The position numbers and the translations under genes were made by a program. From contig NZ_JAGSOJ010000001.1 of assembly GCF_023684385.1 (NCBI RefSeq), positions 62,001 to 126,000 on the forward strand: DNA of 64,000 nt. The letters are read 5' to 3'. Numbering within the stretch: position 1 is the stretch's first letter; every line of letters begins with the position of its first letter. This document shows positions 54,059 through 62,040 of the stretch, in pieces. This stretch comes from Oceanirhabdus seepicola (GTDB taxonomy: Bacteria; Bacillota; Clostridia; Clostridiales; Clostridiaceae). The notes beneath the pieces are model-generated. The model was not told the origin of the DNA. It did no database searches and was given only the letters and a program-made list of their open reading frames with translations.

Positions 54059-54847
54059 ATGAATTACATAATATTCGATTTAGAATTTAATCAAGCTTTT
54101 AATCCAAAAAAAAGAGTTAGAGCTGTCCCAAATGAGAGCTGTCCTTTTGAGATAATACAAATTGGTGCAGTTAAACTTAATAAAAACTTTGAAACAATTT
54201 CAAAATTAGATAGATTTATAAAACCTGAAATATATAAAGATATTCATCCTTTTGTAAGAAGAATGACTGGTATAAGGATTGAACAATTAAATAATGCAAA
54301 ATCTTTTAAGGATGTTTTTAAAGAATTTGTTGACTTTATTGGTGATGATATTCCTATATTATGTATTTGGGGAATGGGGGATATGAAAGAATTATTCAGA
54401 AACGTAGAATACCATTCATTAAATAAATCCTTAGTTCCTAAAAAATATATAAATATACAGTTTTTCGCTTCTAATTATTTTAACTGTCCTAAAGGATGTA
54501 ATATTGGTCTTAAAAACGCTGTGGAAATGTTACACATTCCTCATACAAATGAATTTCATAATGCTTATAATGATGCATATTTTACAGCAGAAATTTTTAA
54601 AGTAATACATACAAAAAAAATCGAACCTAAAGAATATAATATAGCTAAATACTTGAAAAAGAAGAGAGAAAATAATATAAAAGAAATAATCGATTACTCT
54701 AAACTGTATTTACAATTTGCAAAAATGTTTGAACGAGAATTAACTAAAGAAGATAAATCAATGATTAAGATGGCCTACATTATGGGAAAAACTCATCAAT
54801 TTGTGATTGATGGAACTGAAAGTAAAGAAGATCAGATAAAAAAATAA
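54059..54847 (+). CDS. KapD-type DEDDh 3'-5' exonuclease
   Basis: This 262-residue exonuclease has the DEDDh residues: D and E in FDLEFN, the middle Asp in CIWGMGDMKEL and the final H/D in HNAYNDAYFTAE. The N-terminal 190 residues match the KapD/ERI-1-like family known from Bacillus and Clostridium. The last 70 residues are basic and helical (YLKKKRENNIKEIID). It probably acts on RNA or short oligonucleotides. AGGAG lies upstream. It is divergent from the proline operon. Confidence 0.92.
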   Translation: MNYIIFDLEFNQAFNPKKRVRAVPNESCPFEIIQIGAVKLNKNFETISKLDRFIKPEIYKDIHPFVRRMTGIRIEQLNNAKSFKDVFKEFVDFIGDDIPILCIWGMGDMKELFRNVEYHSLNKSLVPKKYINIQFFASNYFNCPKGCNIGLKNAVEMLHIPHTNEFHNAYNDAYFTAEIFKVIHTKKIEPKEYNIAKYLKKKRENNIKEIIDYSKLYLQFAKMFERELTKEDKSMIKMAYIMGKTHQFVIDGTESKEDQIKK

Positions 54848-54931
54848 TAAAACTGGTTTTTGAACGCATAAAACAGTAATAAAAGTACAAACTATATATG
54901 AGGATTTAAGTTAATAACGGAGGTGTTTATA

Positions 54932-55087
54932 ATGAAATCAATCAAAAATTTCAGTGATCTTCCAGCAAAGAAAAAAGGTTGTAGAACAGAAGAACATCGT
55001 TTTTCTAAAAACCAAATAGTTAAAACTATACAACAACCTGCAAAAAACGAGAGTGGCATTGAAGCAGAAAGAAAAGGTTTTCATTAA
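54932..55087 (+). CDS. Small protein of 51 residues
   Basis: This short frame has a strong ribosome site (CGGAGGTG, 7 bases before ATG). It encodes MKSIKNFSDLPAKKKGCRTE followed by a basic, glutamine-rich stretch ending AERKGFH. It has no signal peptide or known motif. It follows the exonuclease by 84 bases and may be co-transcribed; a bidirectional terminator follows at 55138. It is probably a real gene because of the ribosome site, codon pattern and isolated position. Function unknown. Confidence 0.6.
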   Translation: MKSIKNFSDLPAKKKGCRTEEHRFSKNQIVKTIQQPAKNESGIEAERKGFH

Positions 55088-55137
55088 AATTATCTACCCT
55101 TAAACTGATATGATTTTGAAATAAATGCAAAATAAAA

Positions 55138-55172
55138 TAGACATATTCATTTTTTATAAATGAATATGTCTA
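55138..55172. terminator. Bidirectional terminator
   Basis: The stem TAGACATATTCATT with AATGAATATGTCTA has T-rich sequence on both strands and separates convergent small genes. Confidence 0.8.
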
Positions 55173-55187
55173 TTTTTCACTTAAGAT

Positions 55188-55412
55188 TTACCTTTCATTC
55201 CCATGCTTAAAGTTACCTGTTATCTTAGCTAACACCAGTTGTATTTGAAAGTCATCTTTTCCATTTATCTTTGAAGTAAAATTCTTAGTTTCTTTCTCGT
55301 TTAATATCTTTATCCTTCTGTTTTCAAAATATATAAATGTCTTATTCCCCTTTGTAATTTTATAACTAAATGGTTTTTCTTTTAATCTATCTCTTTTATC
55401 TATATTACTCAA
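55188..55412 (-). CDS. Small protein of unknown function (74 residues)
   Basis: The TTG at 55412 is supported by GGGAGAGGA 7 bases upstream. The protein is basic and begins MSNIDKRDRLKEKPFSYKIT; it then forms strand-like segments (FIYFENRRIKIL, FQIQLVLAKITGNFKH). The middle resembles small proteins that pair a basic N-terminus with a beta-sheet domain, but no family is recognised. It may be co-transcribed with the GNAT gene that ends 24 bases upstream at 55436. Confidence 0.6.
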   Translation of the reverse strand: MSNIDKRDRLKEKPFSYKITKGNKTFIYFENRRIKILNEKETKNFTSKINGKDDFQIQLVLAKITGNFKHGNER

Positions 55413-55435
55413 ATAATTCCTCTCCCTATAACATG

Positions 55436-56218
55436 TTATATATTGTTTTCTACTTCACAAGCCACAAATTTCCCGTATTCCTTAAATCCAAGCTTTTTAT
55501 AACAATTAATTGCTGGGAAATTATCAACTTTTACATTTAATCCAATAAATTTTATTTTATTTTTAAGACTATTTGATAGTGCATCCACAACCTTCACACC
55601 ATATCCTCTTTTTCTATAGTCAGGATGTGTTGTTACATGTGCTACCGCAGCGACTTCATATTCTTCAGAATAAGCATGTATACCTGCAAAACTTATTAGT
55701 TTTCCATCATCATATACTCCAAAGTTTTCGTTCAACTTTACCAATTCATCATCGAGCCATGCCCCTGGATAACTTACAGAAATTAGTTCTTTAATATCAT
55801 TTAGCTCCTTAAACCCAAGTCTTACAACTCCCTTACTCTCTATCGGATTATAATCGCTTAACCCCATATTCATATATTCCTCTAGTTCAGAGATATTATT
55901 TTGTGAAAATACCTCATCTAAAACCTCTCTATTGATGTGAGTATAGAATTTTGCTGGTAGAAATTGTTTTATTCTTTTAATTAGTTCTATACTATTCTTT
56001 TGATTTTCAAAACTAGCAGCAAGTAACACTGGTATTCCACAATTAGTGTTTAACATAGCAATTTCTTTAAGTTCTGAATCATCAAATAATCCAAAGCAAA
56101 TAACATTTTGCCATTCTTTTTGTGATAAGTTATTAAATTGATATACATAATTATATCTTGTTTTATTTTTTAGAAATTCGTAAACTATACTTGAATCATG
56201 AACAATTCTCATTTCCAT
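55436..56218 (-). CDS. GNAT family acetyltransferase with N-terminal extension
   Basis: This 260-residue protein has a C-terminal GNAT domain: VAAVAHVTTHPDYRKRGYGVKVVDAL (the acetyl-CoA loop is PDYRKRGYG) and GLNVKVDNFPAINCYKKLGFKEYG. The N-terminal 130 residues are a partner domain typical of the GNAT_acetyltr_2/FR47-like two-domain enzymes. The ATG at 56218 has GGAGAGG upstream. It is probably in one operon with the membrane protein and the ParB-like gene. The substrate is unknown. Confidence 0.85.
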   Translation of the reverse strand: MEMRIVHDSSIVYEFLKNKTRYNYVYQFNNLSQKEWQNVICFGLFDDSELKEIAMLNTNCGIPVLLAASFENQKNSIELIKRIKQFLPAKFYTHINREVLDEVFSQNNISELEEYMNMGLSDYNPIESKGVVRLGFKELNDIKELISVSYPGAWLDDELVKLNENFGVYDDGKLISFAGIHAYSEEYEVAAVAHVTTHPDYRKRGYGVKVVDALSNSLKNKIKFIGLNVKVDNFPAINCYKKLGFKEYGKFVACEVENNI

Positions 56219-56255
56219 AGTTGCCTCTCCTTTTTGTCTACTTTTTTTATTTAGT

Positions 56256-56945
56256 CTATTTTTTCTTCTTAATCAGTTTAACTAACTTCGAAAATATTCC
56301 AGCTAACAAATACCATTCAATTATGATCATAAATAAAATTAAAATCAATATTACTATGTTTGTTCTTGCTAAATCACTTGGAACTCTAGCATAAAAGTAT
56401 GTTATCTGTGTAAAGCTAAGAATCCTACGTAAAACAAATACATCAAGCTTAAAGAATAAAAACGTGAATATTGAAATTGGTATTCCAAATCCATCAAAAT
56501 ATAAGTCAAATACATTGCGCAAAATACTTAATGATATTGGTAATGCTGTAGTACCACCATATAATCCTGTAATATAGTCTAAAACAATATAAGGAATAGT
56601 TGTGATTCCAATAATAAAAATTATCATTCTTAGTTTATTAACTTTAAATAATCTTTTTAGAATTCTCTTAAACTCATCTTTATTACAATAATAATTTATA
56701 ATTGATAATGTGAAGTATGTTATAAATAATGATATTATTGTAATCAAAGAAACATCTATTGAATGAAACCACCTACCCTTATAAGATATTAGTCCTTTGA
56801 AAAATCGTACAAAAGTATAATAGATTAATTGAGGTGGAGCATCACAAACGAACTCCCTTATGGGTACTATAGGAAGAAAAATGTATATACATAAAGTTGT
56901 CATTGCTTTTCCCCAAGTGAGTCTGAAAACTTTTTTAATATCCAT
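56256..56945 (-). CDS. Polytopic membrane protein of unknown function
   Basis: This 229-residue protein has about five hydrophobic segments (MTTLCIYIFLPIVPI, VSLITIISLFITYFTLSII, RMIIFIIGITTIPYIVL, the SIFTFLFF region, NIVILILILFMIIIEWYLL) and a very basic C-terminus (KLVKLIKKKK). No family was recognised. It starts 23 bases after the ParB-like gene and is followed 38 bases later by a GNAT gene. Operon membership suggests a link with whatever the upstream leader peptide senses. Confidence 0.7.
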   Translation of the reverse strand: MDIKKVFRLTWGKAMTTLCIYIFLPIVPIREFVCDAPPQLIYYTFVRFFKGLISYKGRWFHSIDVSLITIISLFITYFTLSIINYYCNKDEFKRILKRLFKVNKLRMIIFIIGITTIPYIVLDYITGLYGGTTALPISLSILRNVFDLYFDGFGIPISIFTFLFFKLDVFVLRRILSFTQITYFYARVPSDLARTNIVILILILFMIIIEWYLLAGIFSKLVKLIKKKK

Positions 56946-56968
56946 ATAACACTTCCTTGAATTATTTT

Positions 56969-57418
56969 TTAACTAACTAAGTATTGTTCAAACTGTTTAA
57001 TATTATCTTCGCTATCACTTTCCCAAATAATTGCCCAACATTTATGGATGTTCTCTCTTTTCATAGCCTCTATACGATGATTACCATCATTTACAACTAG
57101 TTTCCCTTCAGTATTTTGAACAATTAATGGCGGCATGTCCCATCCATTACGTATAAGCTTTTGAAACTTCTCTATCTGCATTTCCCAAGATTCAGGTGAA
57201 TTAAAATATTGCATTTCAGGTTCTGGACCACAGCATCTTGATAATTTATCAAGTTCAATAAATATAGGTCCTATCCAATATCTTTTCTGAATCTTTAATC
57301 CTTCGGAAAAAGCTTTATTATTTCCAACAGAATTTAGAAATAAGTGAACCCATTTTTCAATTTCTCCCCTTTTAGAAAACTCAATAGCTTCGTCAACGTT
57401 AAATAATAATTTATCCAT
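56969..57418 (-). CDS. ParB/sulfiredoxin-fold nuclease-like protein
   Basis: This 149-residue protein has the ParB N-terminal fold core PPLIVQNTEGKLVVNDGNHRIEAMKRE; the DGNHR motif is the nucleotide-handling loop of ParB-like proteins. There is no ParB DNA-binding domain, so it is not a partition protein; relatives are annotated as ParB-like nuclease-domain or kinase-like proteins of unknown function. The ATG at 57418 lies 7 bases after a 12-bp hairpin that holds the start of a short upstream frame. This suggests translational attenuation. Confidence 0.75.
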   Translation of the reverse strand: MDKLLFNVDEAIEFSKRGEIEKWVHLFLNSVGNNKAFSEGLKIQKRYWIGPIFIELDKLSRCCGPEPEMQYFNSPESWEMQIEKFQKLIRNGWDMPPLIVQNTEGKLVVNDGNHRIEAMKRENIHKCWAIIWESDSEDNIKQFEQYLVS

Positions 57419-57480
57419 GTTTTATCTTTAGTGAGGGAGAGTATTACAAGTACCAAGCCCTCACTAAAGTTCACCTCCTT
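57419..57480 (-). promoter_or_regulatory. Translational attenuator with leader peptide MRAWYL
   Basis: On the minus strand AAGGAGGTG (57472-57480), 7 bases, then GTG starts a six-codon frame (57444-57464) encoding MRAWYL and stop. Its first codons lie in the 5' arm of a 12-bp perfect hairpin (57458-57469 with 57426-57437). The 3' arm ends 7 bases before the ATG of the ParB-like gene, so the hairpin hides that gene's weak ribosome site. A ribosome stalled on the leader would open the hairpin. This is the layout of inducible antibiotic-resistance attenuators. Confidence 0.6.
57444..57464 (-). CDS. Leader peptide MRAWYL
   Basis: A GTG-started six-codon frame with an optimal ribosome site; see the attenuator entry. 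Its strength lies in the SD spacing and its overlap with the hairpin, not in conservation, which cannot be checked here. Confidence 0.45.
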   Translation of the reverse strand: MRAWYL

Positions 57481-57522
57481 TTGTTATATACACTTTTTAG
57501 TGTTTAATAAGTTATAAGTTTC

Positions 57523-57556
57523 CTTTATACAATGACATGTACCATTTTGTATAAAG
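57523..57556. repeat. Inverted repeat between the APH gene and the leader
   Basis: CTTTATACA and TGTATAAAG (57523-57531, 57548-57556) flank a 16-base centre. It lacks a T-run and may be an operator for the downstream operon. Confidence 0.4.
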
Positions 57557-57585
57557 CTTATGTTCATAATCTCTTCCTACTGTTA

Positions 57586-58599
57586 TTAAATCTCATTATT
57601 TAGCCATTTTTCTAATTCAGAAATCATATCTGCATAACGTATAATCTCCTTTATTGTTCCTATTACTTGCTCAGTCCCCATCTGCTGTTCTTCTTTGTCT
57701 GTGCATTCAATCCATAAAGAACGTTTTAAACTATATTCCAGCCAGCCAAATTTGCCTAAGAAACCACTTACTAAGACCTTTCTCCAATTTGCTTGTAGTG
57801 TTCCGTATCTCTTTTTATATCCACCTATAAAAGCCAAAAATCTTTCTTTGTCAATGTTTCCCATTTCATTTTCAGACCAGTAAATAGCTGTTTTAGTCAA
57901 TTCTTGCATAGGATTTATATAGCCCGCTGCCTCCCAATCAATAATAATGGGATTGGTTTGGTTCCACATGACATTTTTAGGGTCTGAATCCCTATGGCTA
58001 ATAACCATATCTGATGCAAGGAATCCTGCTGATTTATTTGCCTGAGCATTCCAATCGTAAAGCTTATCAATGATTTCAAGCAGCAGGTTAATCCACACTG
58101 TATTATTTTCTTGTCCTTTTTGCAAATAGTAATTCCAATCTGTTATCTGTGCATTATCTGACCAATCATTAATTATGCCTAACTCTGAAAAATCCGTCAT
58201 ATGTATATCTGCAAGAATAGCACCTATTTTTTCACAATGGACTATATTGATTTCATTCGGTTTCAGACTTTTACCATCTACCCAATCGAACACAAGATAG
58301 AATTGATTGTCTATTTCTTGCATGAAAGTGCCATTAAATTTTTTAGCTGGAAGAGCAGGTATATTCTTTGATGCAATATTGACAATTCGTTCTGAATCCA
58401 TAAAGTGCTGCATTGCCACAGGTCTAAGCATTATTTTAGGGTTTAATGCTTTAATTGCATATTTCCCTTGCGTTGTTTCAATAGCATACATTCTGTGTAA
58501 AAAACCACCGGGTATTGCTTTAGGCATACCCAATATATCTCCAAGTTGCAAAATATTACACAATTTTTCAAATTGTAAATTGTACTGTATATCACTCAT
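57586..58599 (-). CDS. Aminoglycoside phosphotransferase (APH) family kinase
   Basis: This 337-residue protein has the APH fold: nucleotide-binding N-lobe (KYAIKALNPK), the catalytic loop ISHRDSDPKNVMWN and the metal-binding IIDWEAAGYINP. It resembles APH-family proteins that may act on aminoglycosides, choline or other small molecules. AAAGGAG is placed 8 bases before the ATG. It follows the APH(4)-like gene by 80 bases, probably in the same transcript. No specific substrate can be named. Confidence 0.88.
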   Translation of the reverse strand: MSDIQYNLQFEKLCNILQLGDILGMPKAIPGGFLHRMYAIETTQGKYAIKALNPKIMLRPVAMQHFMDSERIVNIASKNIPALPAKKFNGTFMQEIDNQFYLVFDWVDGKSLKPNEINIVHCEKIGAILADIHMTDFSELGIINDWSDNAQITDWNYYLQKGQENNTVWINLLLEIIDKLYDWNAQANKSAGFLASDMVISHRDSDPKNVMWNQTNPIIIDWEAAGYINPMQELTKTAIYWSENEMGNIDKERFLAFIGGYKKRYGTLQANWRKVLVSGFLGKFGWLEYSLKRSLWIECTDKEEQQMGTEQVIGTIKEIIRYADMISELEKWLNNEI

Positions 58600-58678
58600 T
58601 TTTTTACTCCTTTCTACGTTTTATGTGAATTATATAAATAACTCCTTATTTCATCTTAGATAAATTAATTTTTTAATG

Positions 58679-59608
58679 TTAAATATCTAAAGATATAAGA
58701 TAATCTTTAACAGAATCATATGATTTTTTCCTACCTAGCTTAGTAAAAAACCTTAAGCTATCTAGACCTTTACAGTAGGTGGCACAAAGAAATCTTTCTC
58801 TGAAATTAGGCACATTAATACCTTTTGCTTCATAATATTCTTCAAACATCTTTAGTAAATTATATTTTGGAGACTGAAATTGCATATGCAAAGTAGCTAT
58901 ATCAAAAATATAATCACCATACATTACATTTCCCCAATCGATAATACCAGTTACTTTATTAGTATCAGAAATAATATTACCAAAGTGGCAGTCCCCATGA
59001 ATAAGGTATCTCTCCGATTCACAATATTGGGATAATTGAAGCATTTTTTCATATAACTCTTGGAATACATCATATTCTAAGAAACTATTTTCAAATAAAT
59101 CATACCAATCCTTCCAAAAACCATCCTGATCCTTTTTAAAGAATGCTACAAGGTATTCATACCATGAGTCATAAAGTCCATTACCTGAAGGATTTATCCA
59201 ACCATAGCCCTTATAGTTTCCTAAATCTACTGAGTGCATTTTTGTAATAGACTCAATGAGATTAGGCATTATTACATACAATTCATTTGCACTTAAAGTA
59301 TTTATTGTTTTTCCTATTGCTTGTTCAGATATTGAAAAGAATGTATTTTGGAGACTTCCAATCTCTAAAATTTTAGGTATAGATAAGCCCTGATGCTCAA
59401 ATTTTTCATATAAAAAACGCTCAACTTCAAACTCTTCTTTTCTCTTACTGAAACGAATAACATAATATTTATCCGAGTGATTAAATAAATAAACTTGCTT
59501 CAAATTTCCTTCTACAACAGCTTGTAATCCTTGTACTTTGGAACCAAAATACTTTTCTAAGAGATTATCTACCTGAACAATATTTATTTCTGGTTTAATG
59601 TTTAGCAT
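58679..59608 (-). CDS. APH-family kinase, hygromycin phosphotransferase-like
   Basis: This 309-residue kinase has the catalytic loop LIHGDCHFGNII and the metal-binding GIIDWGNVMYGD. The overall layout (short N-lobe with YVIRFSKRKEEFEVERFLYEKF, conserved WYEYLVAFF in the middle) resembles hygromycin B 4-O-kinase-type APH proteins. AAAGGAGG lies upstream of the ATG. A long leader with a promoter, a short peptide MTIVVLCK and a terminator 34 bases before the gene suggests induction by an antibiotic. Resistance itself is inferred, not shown. Confidence 0.85.
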   Translation of the reverse strand: MLNIKPEINIVQVDNLLEKYFGSKVQGLQAVVEGNLKQVYLFNHSDKYYVIRFSKRKEEFEVERFLYEKFEHQGLSIPKILEIGSLQNTFFSISEQAIGKTINTLSANELYVIMPNLIESITKMHSVDLGNYKGYGWINPSGNGLYDSWYEYLVAFFKKDQDGFWKDWYDLFENSFLEYDVFQELYEKMLQLSQYCESERYLIHGDCHFGNIISDTNKVTGIIDWGNVMYGDYIFDIATLHMQFQSPKYNLLKMFEEYYEAKGINVPNFRERFLCATYCKGLDSLRFFTKLGRKKSYDSVKDYLISLDI

Positions 59609-59641
59609 TGAATTTAACCTCCTTTACACTGATTTTTTGAA

Positions 59642-60117
59642 AAATAAAAGGACTTGGCCAACAGCAATTGTCCAGGTCCTTTAAATATCAAAACTATACA
59701 TATGATTAAGTTTCTTGGAATATAAAAATAAAGGCTGCACATCAAGTACAGCACTAAAGTTTCTTATATTCCAATTGTAACCTTTTAAAATCTTACATAA
59801 ATATTCTTAAGCAAGAATTCATCAGTATACTTGAAAGGACTATAAATGCTGTTGTTCTATATTCTGAAAATCATAAATTTACTCATCACAAATAAAAACT
59901 TTTCACATACTTTACATTCCTTAAACTAGTAATGAAAGTACTAGAAAGCACAATAAAATAACTAATAATTCATTAAAATAATGATTATTAAACTTTTATA
60001 ATATTTATTTGTAATACATTATTGATTTACTTACACAGAACAACTATTGTCATTGGTAGTCTCCTTTCAAATTAACAAGCATATTTAAATTATACCATTA
60101 TGATAAATTATTGTAAA
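59642..60117 (-). promoter_or_regulatory. Antibiotic-resistance-type leader region with promoter and terminator
   Basis: On the minus strand: TTTACA (60112-60117), 17 bases, TATAAT (60089-60094, extended TGG) form a strong promoter. GAAAGGAG then precedes the peptide frame at 60027-60053. Further down, an inverted repeat TTGGAATATA/TATATTCCAA (59715-59724 with 59765-59774) encloses a GCTGTAC/GTGCAGC stem. Finally, a terminator AAAGGACCTGG/CCAAGTCCTTT (59647-59682) with TTTTATTTTT lies 34 bases before the kinase. The stretch 59690-60025 between these holds no other gene. Confidence 0.65.
60027..60053 (-). CDS. Leader peptide MTIVVLCK
   Basis: This eight-codon frame starts with ATG, ends with TAA and has GAAAGGAG 7 bases upstream. 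It is located just behind a consensus promoter in the leader of the APH-type kinase operon. Short hydrophobic leader peptides of this sort commonly mediate drug-dependent ribosome stalling. Confidence 0.5.
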   Translation of the reverse strand: MTIVVLCK

Positions 60118-60253
60118 TATATTTTCAGTAAATGCATATGCACCAATATAAATTGCATTATATGTTGTATCTTTTATATCCATATCTAGAAAGTATTTTT
60201 TTAGCCTTTTCATAAATAGTTATTTACCACCTCAATTATTTTTCATGGAATTT

Positions 60254-61042
60254 TTATTTTATTTTTTCAGCTAAAAAGATAGCCCTATTACTTTCATCAT
60301 TATATTTTTCACCATTTCTATTTCCAAATAAGTTAATAATTTTAAAGTTATATTTGTGCAACCATCCTTTAATCTCGTCTGCCGTAACAGGATGTTTTCT
60401 ACTTTTATATTCAAATACTGATTCCTCACTATTTTTAGATATATATAATTTATGACTATAATGAAGAATGTTATTTTCATCATCAAAACTATGATTTTTT
60501 AATGTATAGCGTCCTAATGTGCCATCACTACATTCTCCTTCAAATATAGTTCTTTCATTAACAAAATCACTTTTACCCCAATTACCTTTGTAATCATTGT
60601 TATCAATAAATAATAATCCTCCAATTGGAAGTGCCTCGAATGCTTTTTTTATACATCTTTCTTGAGACTCTGCTGATGGTAATTCATAAAATGCATTACC
60701 TCCCATAATAATCAAATCGTATCTATATCCCCAATTACTCTCTAAAACATCTTCCTGTCTAAGAGTTATTCTGTCTCGTACTTCATAATCAAGATGATTA
60801 ACTTTATTAATTGCCCTATTAAGCATGTTGGGTGATAGATCTAACCCACATATTTTATGTCCTTCCAATGCAAGTGGAATAAGTATTCTACCTGTCCCAC
60901 AAAAGCACTCTAGAATATTAAGCTGCCCCTTATAATTAATTAGTTCCTTAATTAACTGAATATCATCTGTTGTTGTTTCAAATAAATCATATAATTCTGC
61001 TATAATATCATGATTATAACTTTTAGAATTTAAAACTTCTAT
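60254..61042 (-). CDS. SAM-dependent methyltransferase with ATA in place of a start codon
   Basis: From a TTG at 60868 the protein would be 204 residues and lack the SAM-binding motif. The same frame is open upstream to an ATA at 61040-61042, and this region encodes the missing motif I (LNILECFCGTGRILIPLALEG), followed by GLDLSPNMLNRA and the downstream strands (YDLIIMGGNAFYELP). AAGGAGGAG sits 7 bases before the ATA. So the full protein is 262 residues and either starts at the rare ATA codon or is silenced by an ATG-to-ATA change. It is a class I methyltransferase of unknown substrate. Confidence 0.75.
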   Translation of the reverse strand: MEVLNSKSYNHDIIAELYDLFETTTDDIQLIKELINYKGQLNILECFCGTGRILIPLALEGHKICGLDLSPNMLNRAINKVNHLDYEVRDRITLRQEDVLESNWGYRYDLIIMGGNAFYELPSAESQERCIKKAFEALPIGGLLFIDNNDYKGNWGKSDFVNERTIFEGECSDGTLGRYTLKNHSFDDENNILHYSHKLYISKNSEESVFEYKSRKHPVTADEIKGWLHKYNFKIINLFGNRNGEKYNDESNRAIFLAEKIK

Positions 61043-61070
61043 AGTAAATCTCCTCCTTAAACTAAAAACA

Positions 61071-61104
61071 GTTAATGTATTAATATACTAATTATTACAT
61101 TAAC
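61071..61104. promoter_or_regulatory. Perfect 9-bp inverted repeat, operator candidate
   Basis: GTTAATGTA (61071-61079) is mirrored by TACATTAAC (61096-61104) with a 16-base spacer, just upstream of the methyltransferase ribosome site. A related GTTAAT..ATTAAC dyad lies upstream of the zinc-ribbon gene (34868). Confidence 0.5.
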
Positions 61105-61286
61105 TATTATTTAAATCAAAGTAGAAAACAGTTATAATCATTCTCTACTTAAGTAAACTAAAAACATTATATTTTTAATGAGCTTTAATTAAGAATTGTG
61201 GAGCATGTATAACTATTACAATAATTCTTACGTATATAGTATTATATAGAAGTGTTCATAATAATTACTAAAATGGGGTGAGTGAA

Positions 61287-61865
61287 ATGAAAAAACTATT
61301 TATCATATTATTAATTATGTTTTTTTTACTAAGTATTGGTTGTGGTCAATCTCAAAATCAAATTCAAAAAGATGTGAAAAAACTTCTTGAATATGATTTC
61401 TCATATAATGATATATCTAAAATAAACAATAAGTTATGCAATCAAAAATATTCATACACAACAAAAGCTAATAAAAAAATAATTTCCGTAATAACTTTAG
61501 ATAACGGAAAAGCTCATGTTAAAGAATATGAAGTTTTTGAAGATGGAGTTATAGATATAGAGATTCCAAGCAAACAATTTATAATTTCATTTCATGCAAA
61601 TAGTACTGTATTATATACATGGAATATAAAAAATAGTAATGATTTAAAAATGAATGAAATTATCGAAATTAAAAATAAAGATAAGATAAAAATTCCTTTT
61701 GAATCTAATGATGTAGATGGAGAAAATTACGATAGAGAAAATTTTCTATTTGAAGCAAAAAAAGAAGGAACTCAGAAAATAATATTCAGATATGAACATA
61801 GTGAAAATTCAGAGGCATTAAAGGATGAATATTTTGAAATAATAATAAATTTAACAGTAAATTAA
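61287..61865 (+). CDS. Lipoprotein with chagasin-like C-terminal domain
   Basis: This 192-residue protein begins with a lipoprotein signal (MKKLFIILLIMFFLLSIGCG; lipobox LSIGC with acylated Cys19). The C-terminal half (FIISFHANSTVLYTWNIK, then DGENYDRENFLFEAK and GTQKIIFRYEHSE) resembles the immunoglobulin-like fold of chagasin/I42 cysteine-protease inhibitors: the NPTTGY.W and GG.. loops align in position, though the consensus residues are changed. Inhibitory activity is uncertain. The ATG at 61287 has GGGGTGAG upstream. It is monocistronic with a terminator at 61872. Confidence 0.75.
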   Translation: MKKLFIILLIMFFLLSIGCGQSQNQIQKDVKKLLEYDFSYNDISKINNKLCNQKYSYTTKANKKIISVITLDNGKAHVKEYEVFEDGVIDIEIPSKQFIISFHANSTVLYTWNIKNSNDLKMNEIIEIKNKDKIKIPFESNDVDGENYDRENFLFEAKKEGTQKIIFRYEHSENSEALKDEYFEIIINLTVN

Positions 61866-61871
61866 TATAAC

Positions 61872-61912
61872 AAAGTTTAGTGATTCATAAGAACCACTAA
61901 ACTTTAATTATT
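61872..61912 (+). terminator. Terminator of the lipoprotein gene
   Basis: An 11-bp perfect stem (61872-61882 with 61895-61905) is followed by AATTATTTTTTT. Confidence 0.85.
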
Positions 61913-62040
61913 TTTTTACTGTAGCTACCCAATATTGACATTTCTATGCTGAATGAATCTCTTCTTCGCATTCTATTAAATCTTTCCAGAATATTGGTGT
62001 AATAGTTCATAACTTATAACCTCATTCCATATGCTAGTTA

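Noticed and set aside
57523..57556. Inverted repeat considered as the terminator of the APH gene
   Set aside because: No T-run follows on the minus strand, so it is listed as a possible operator only.
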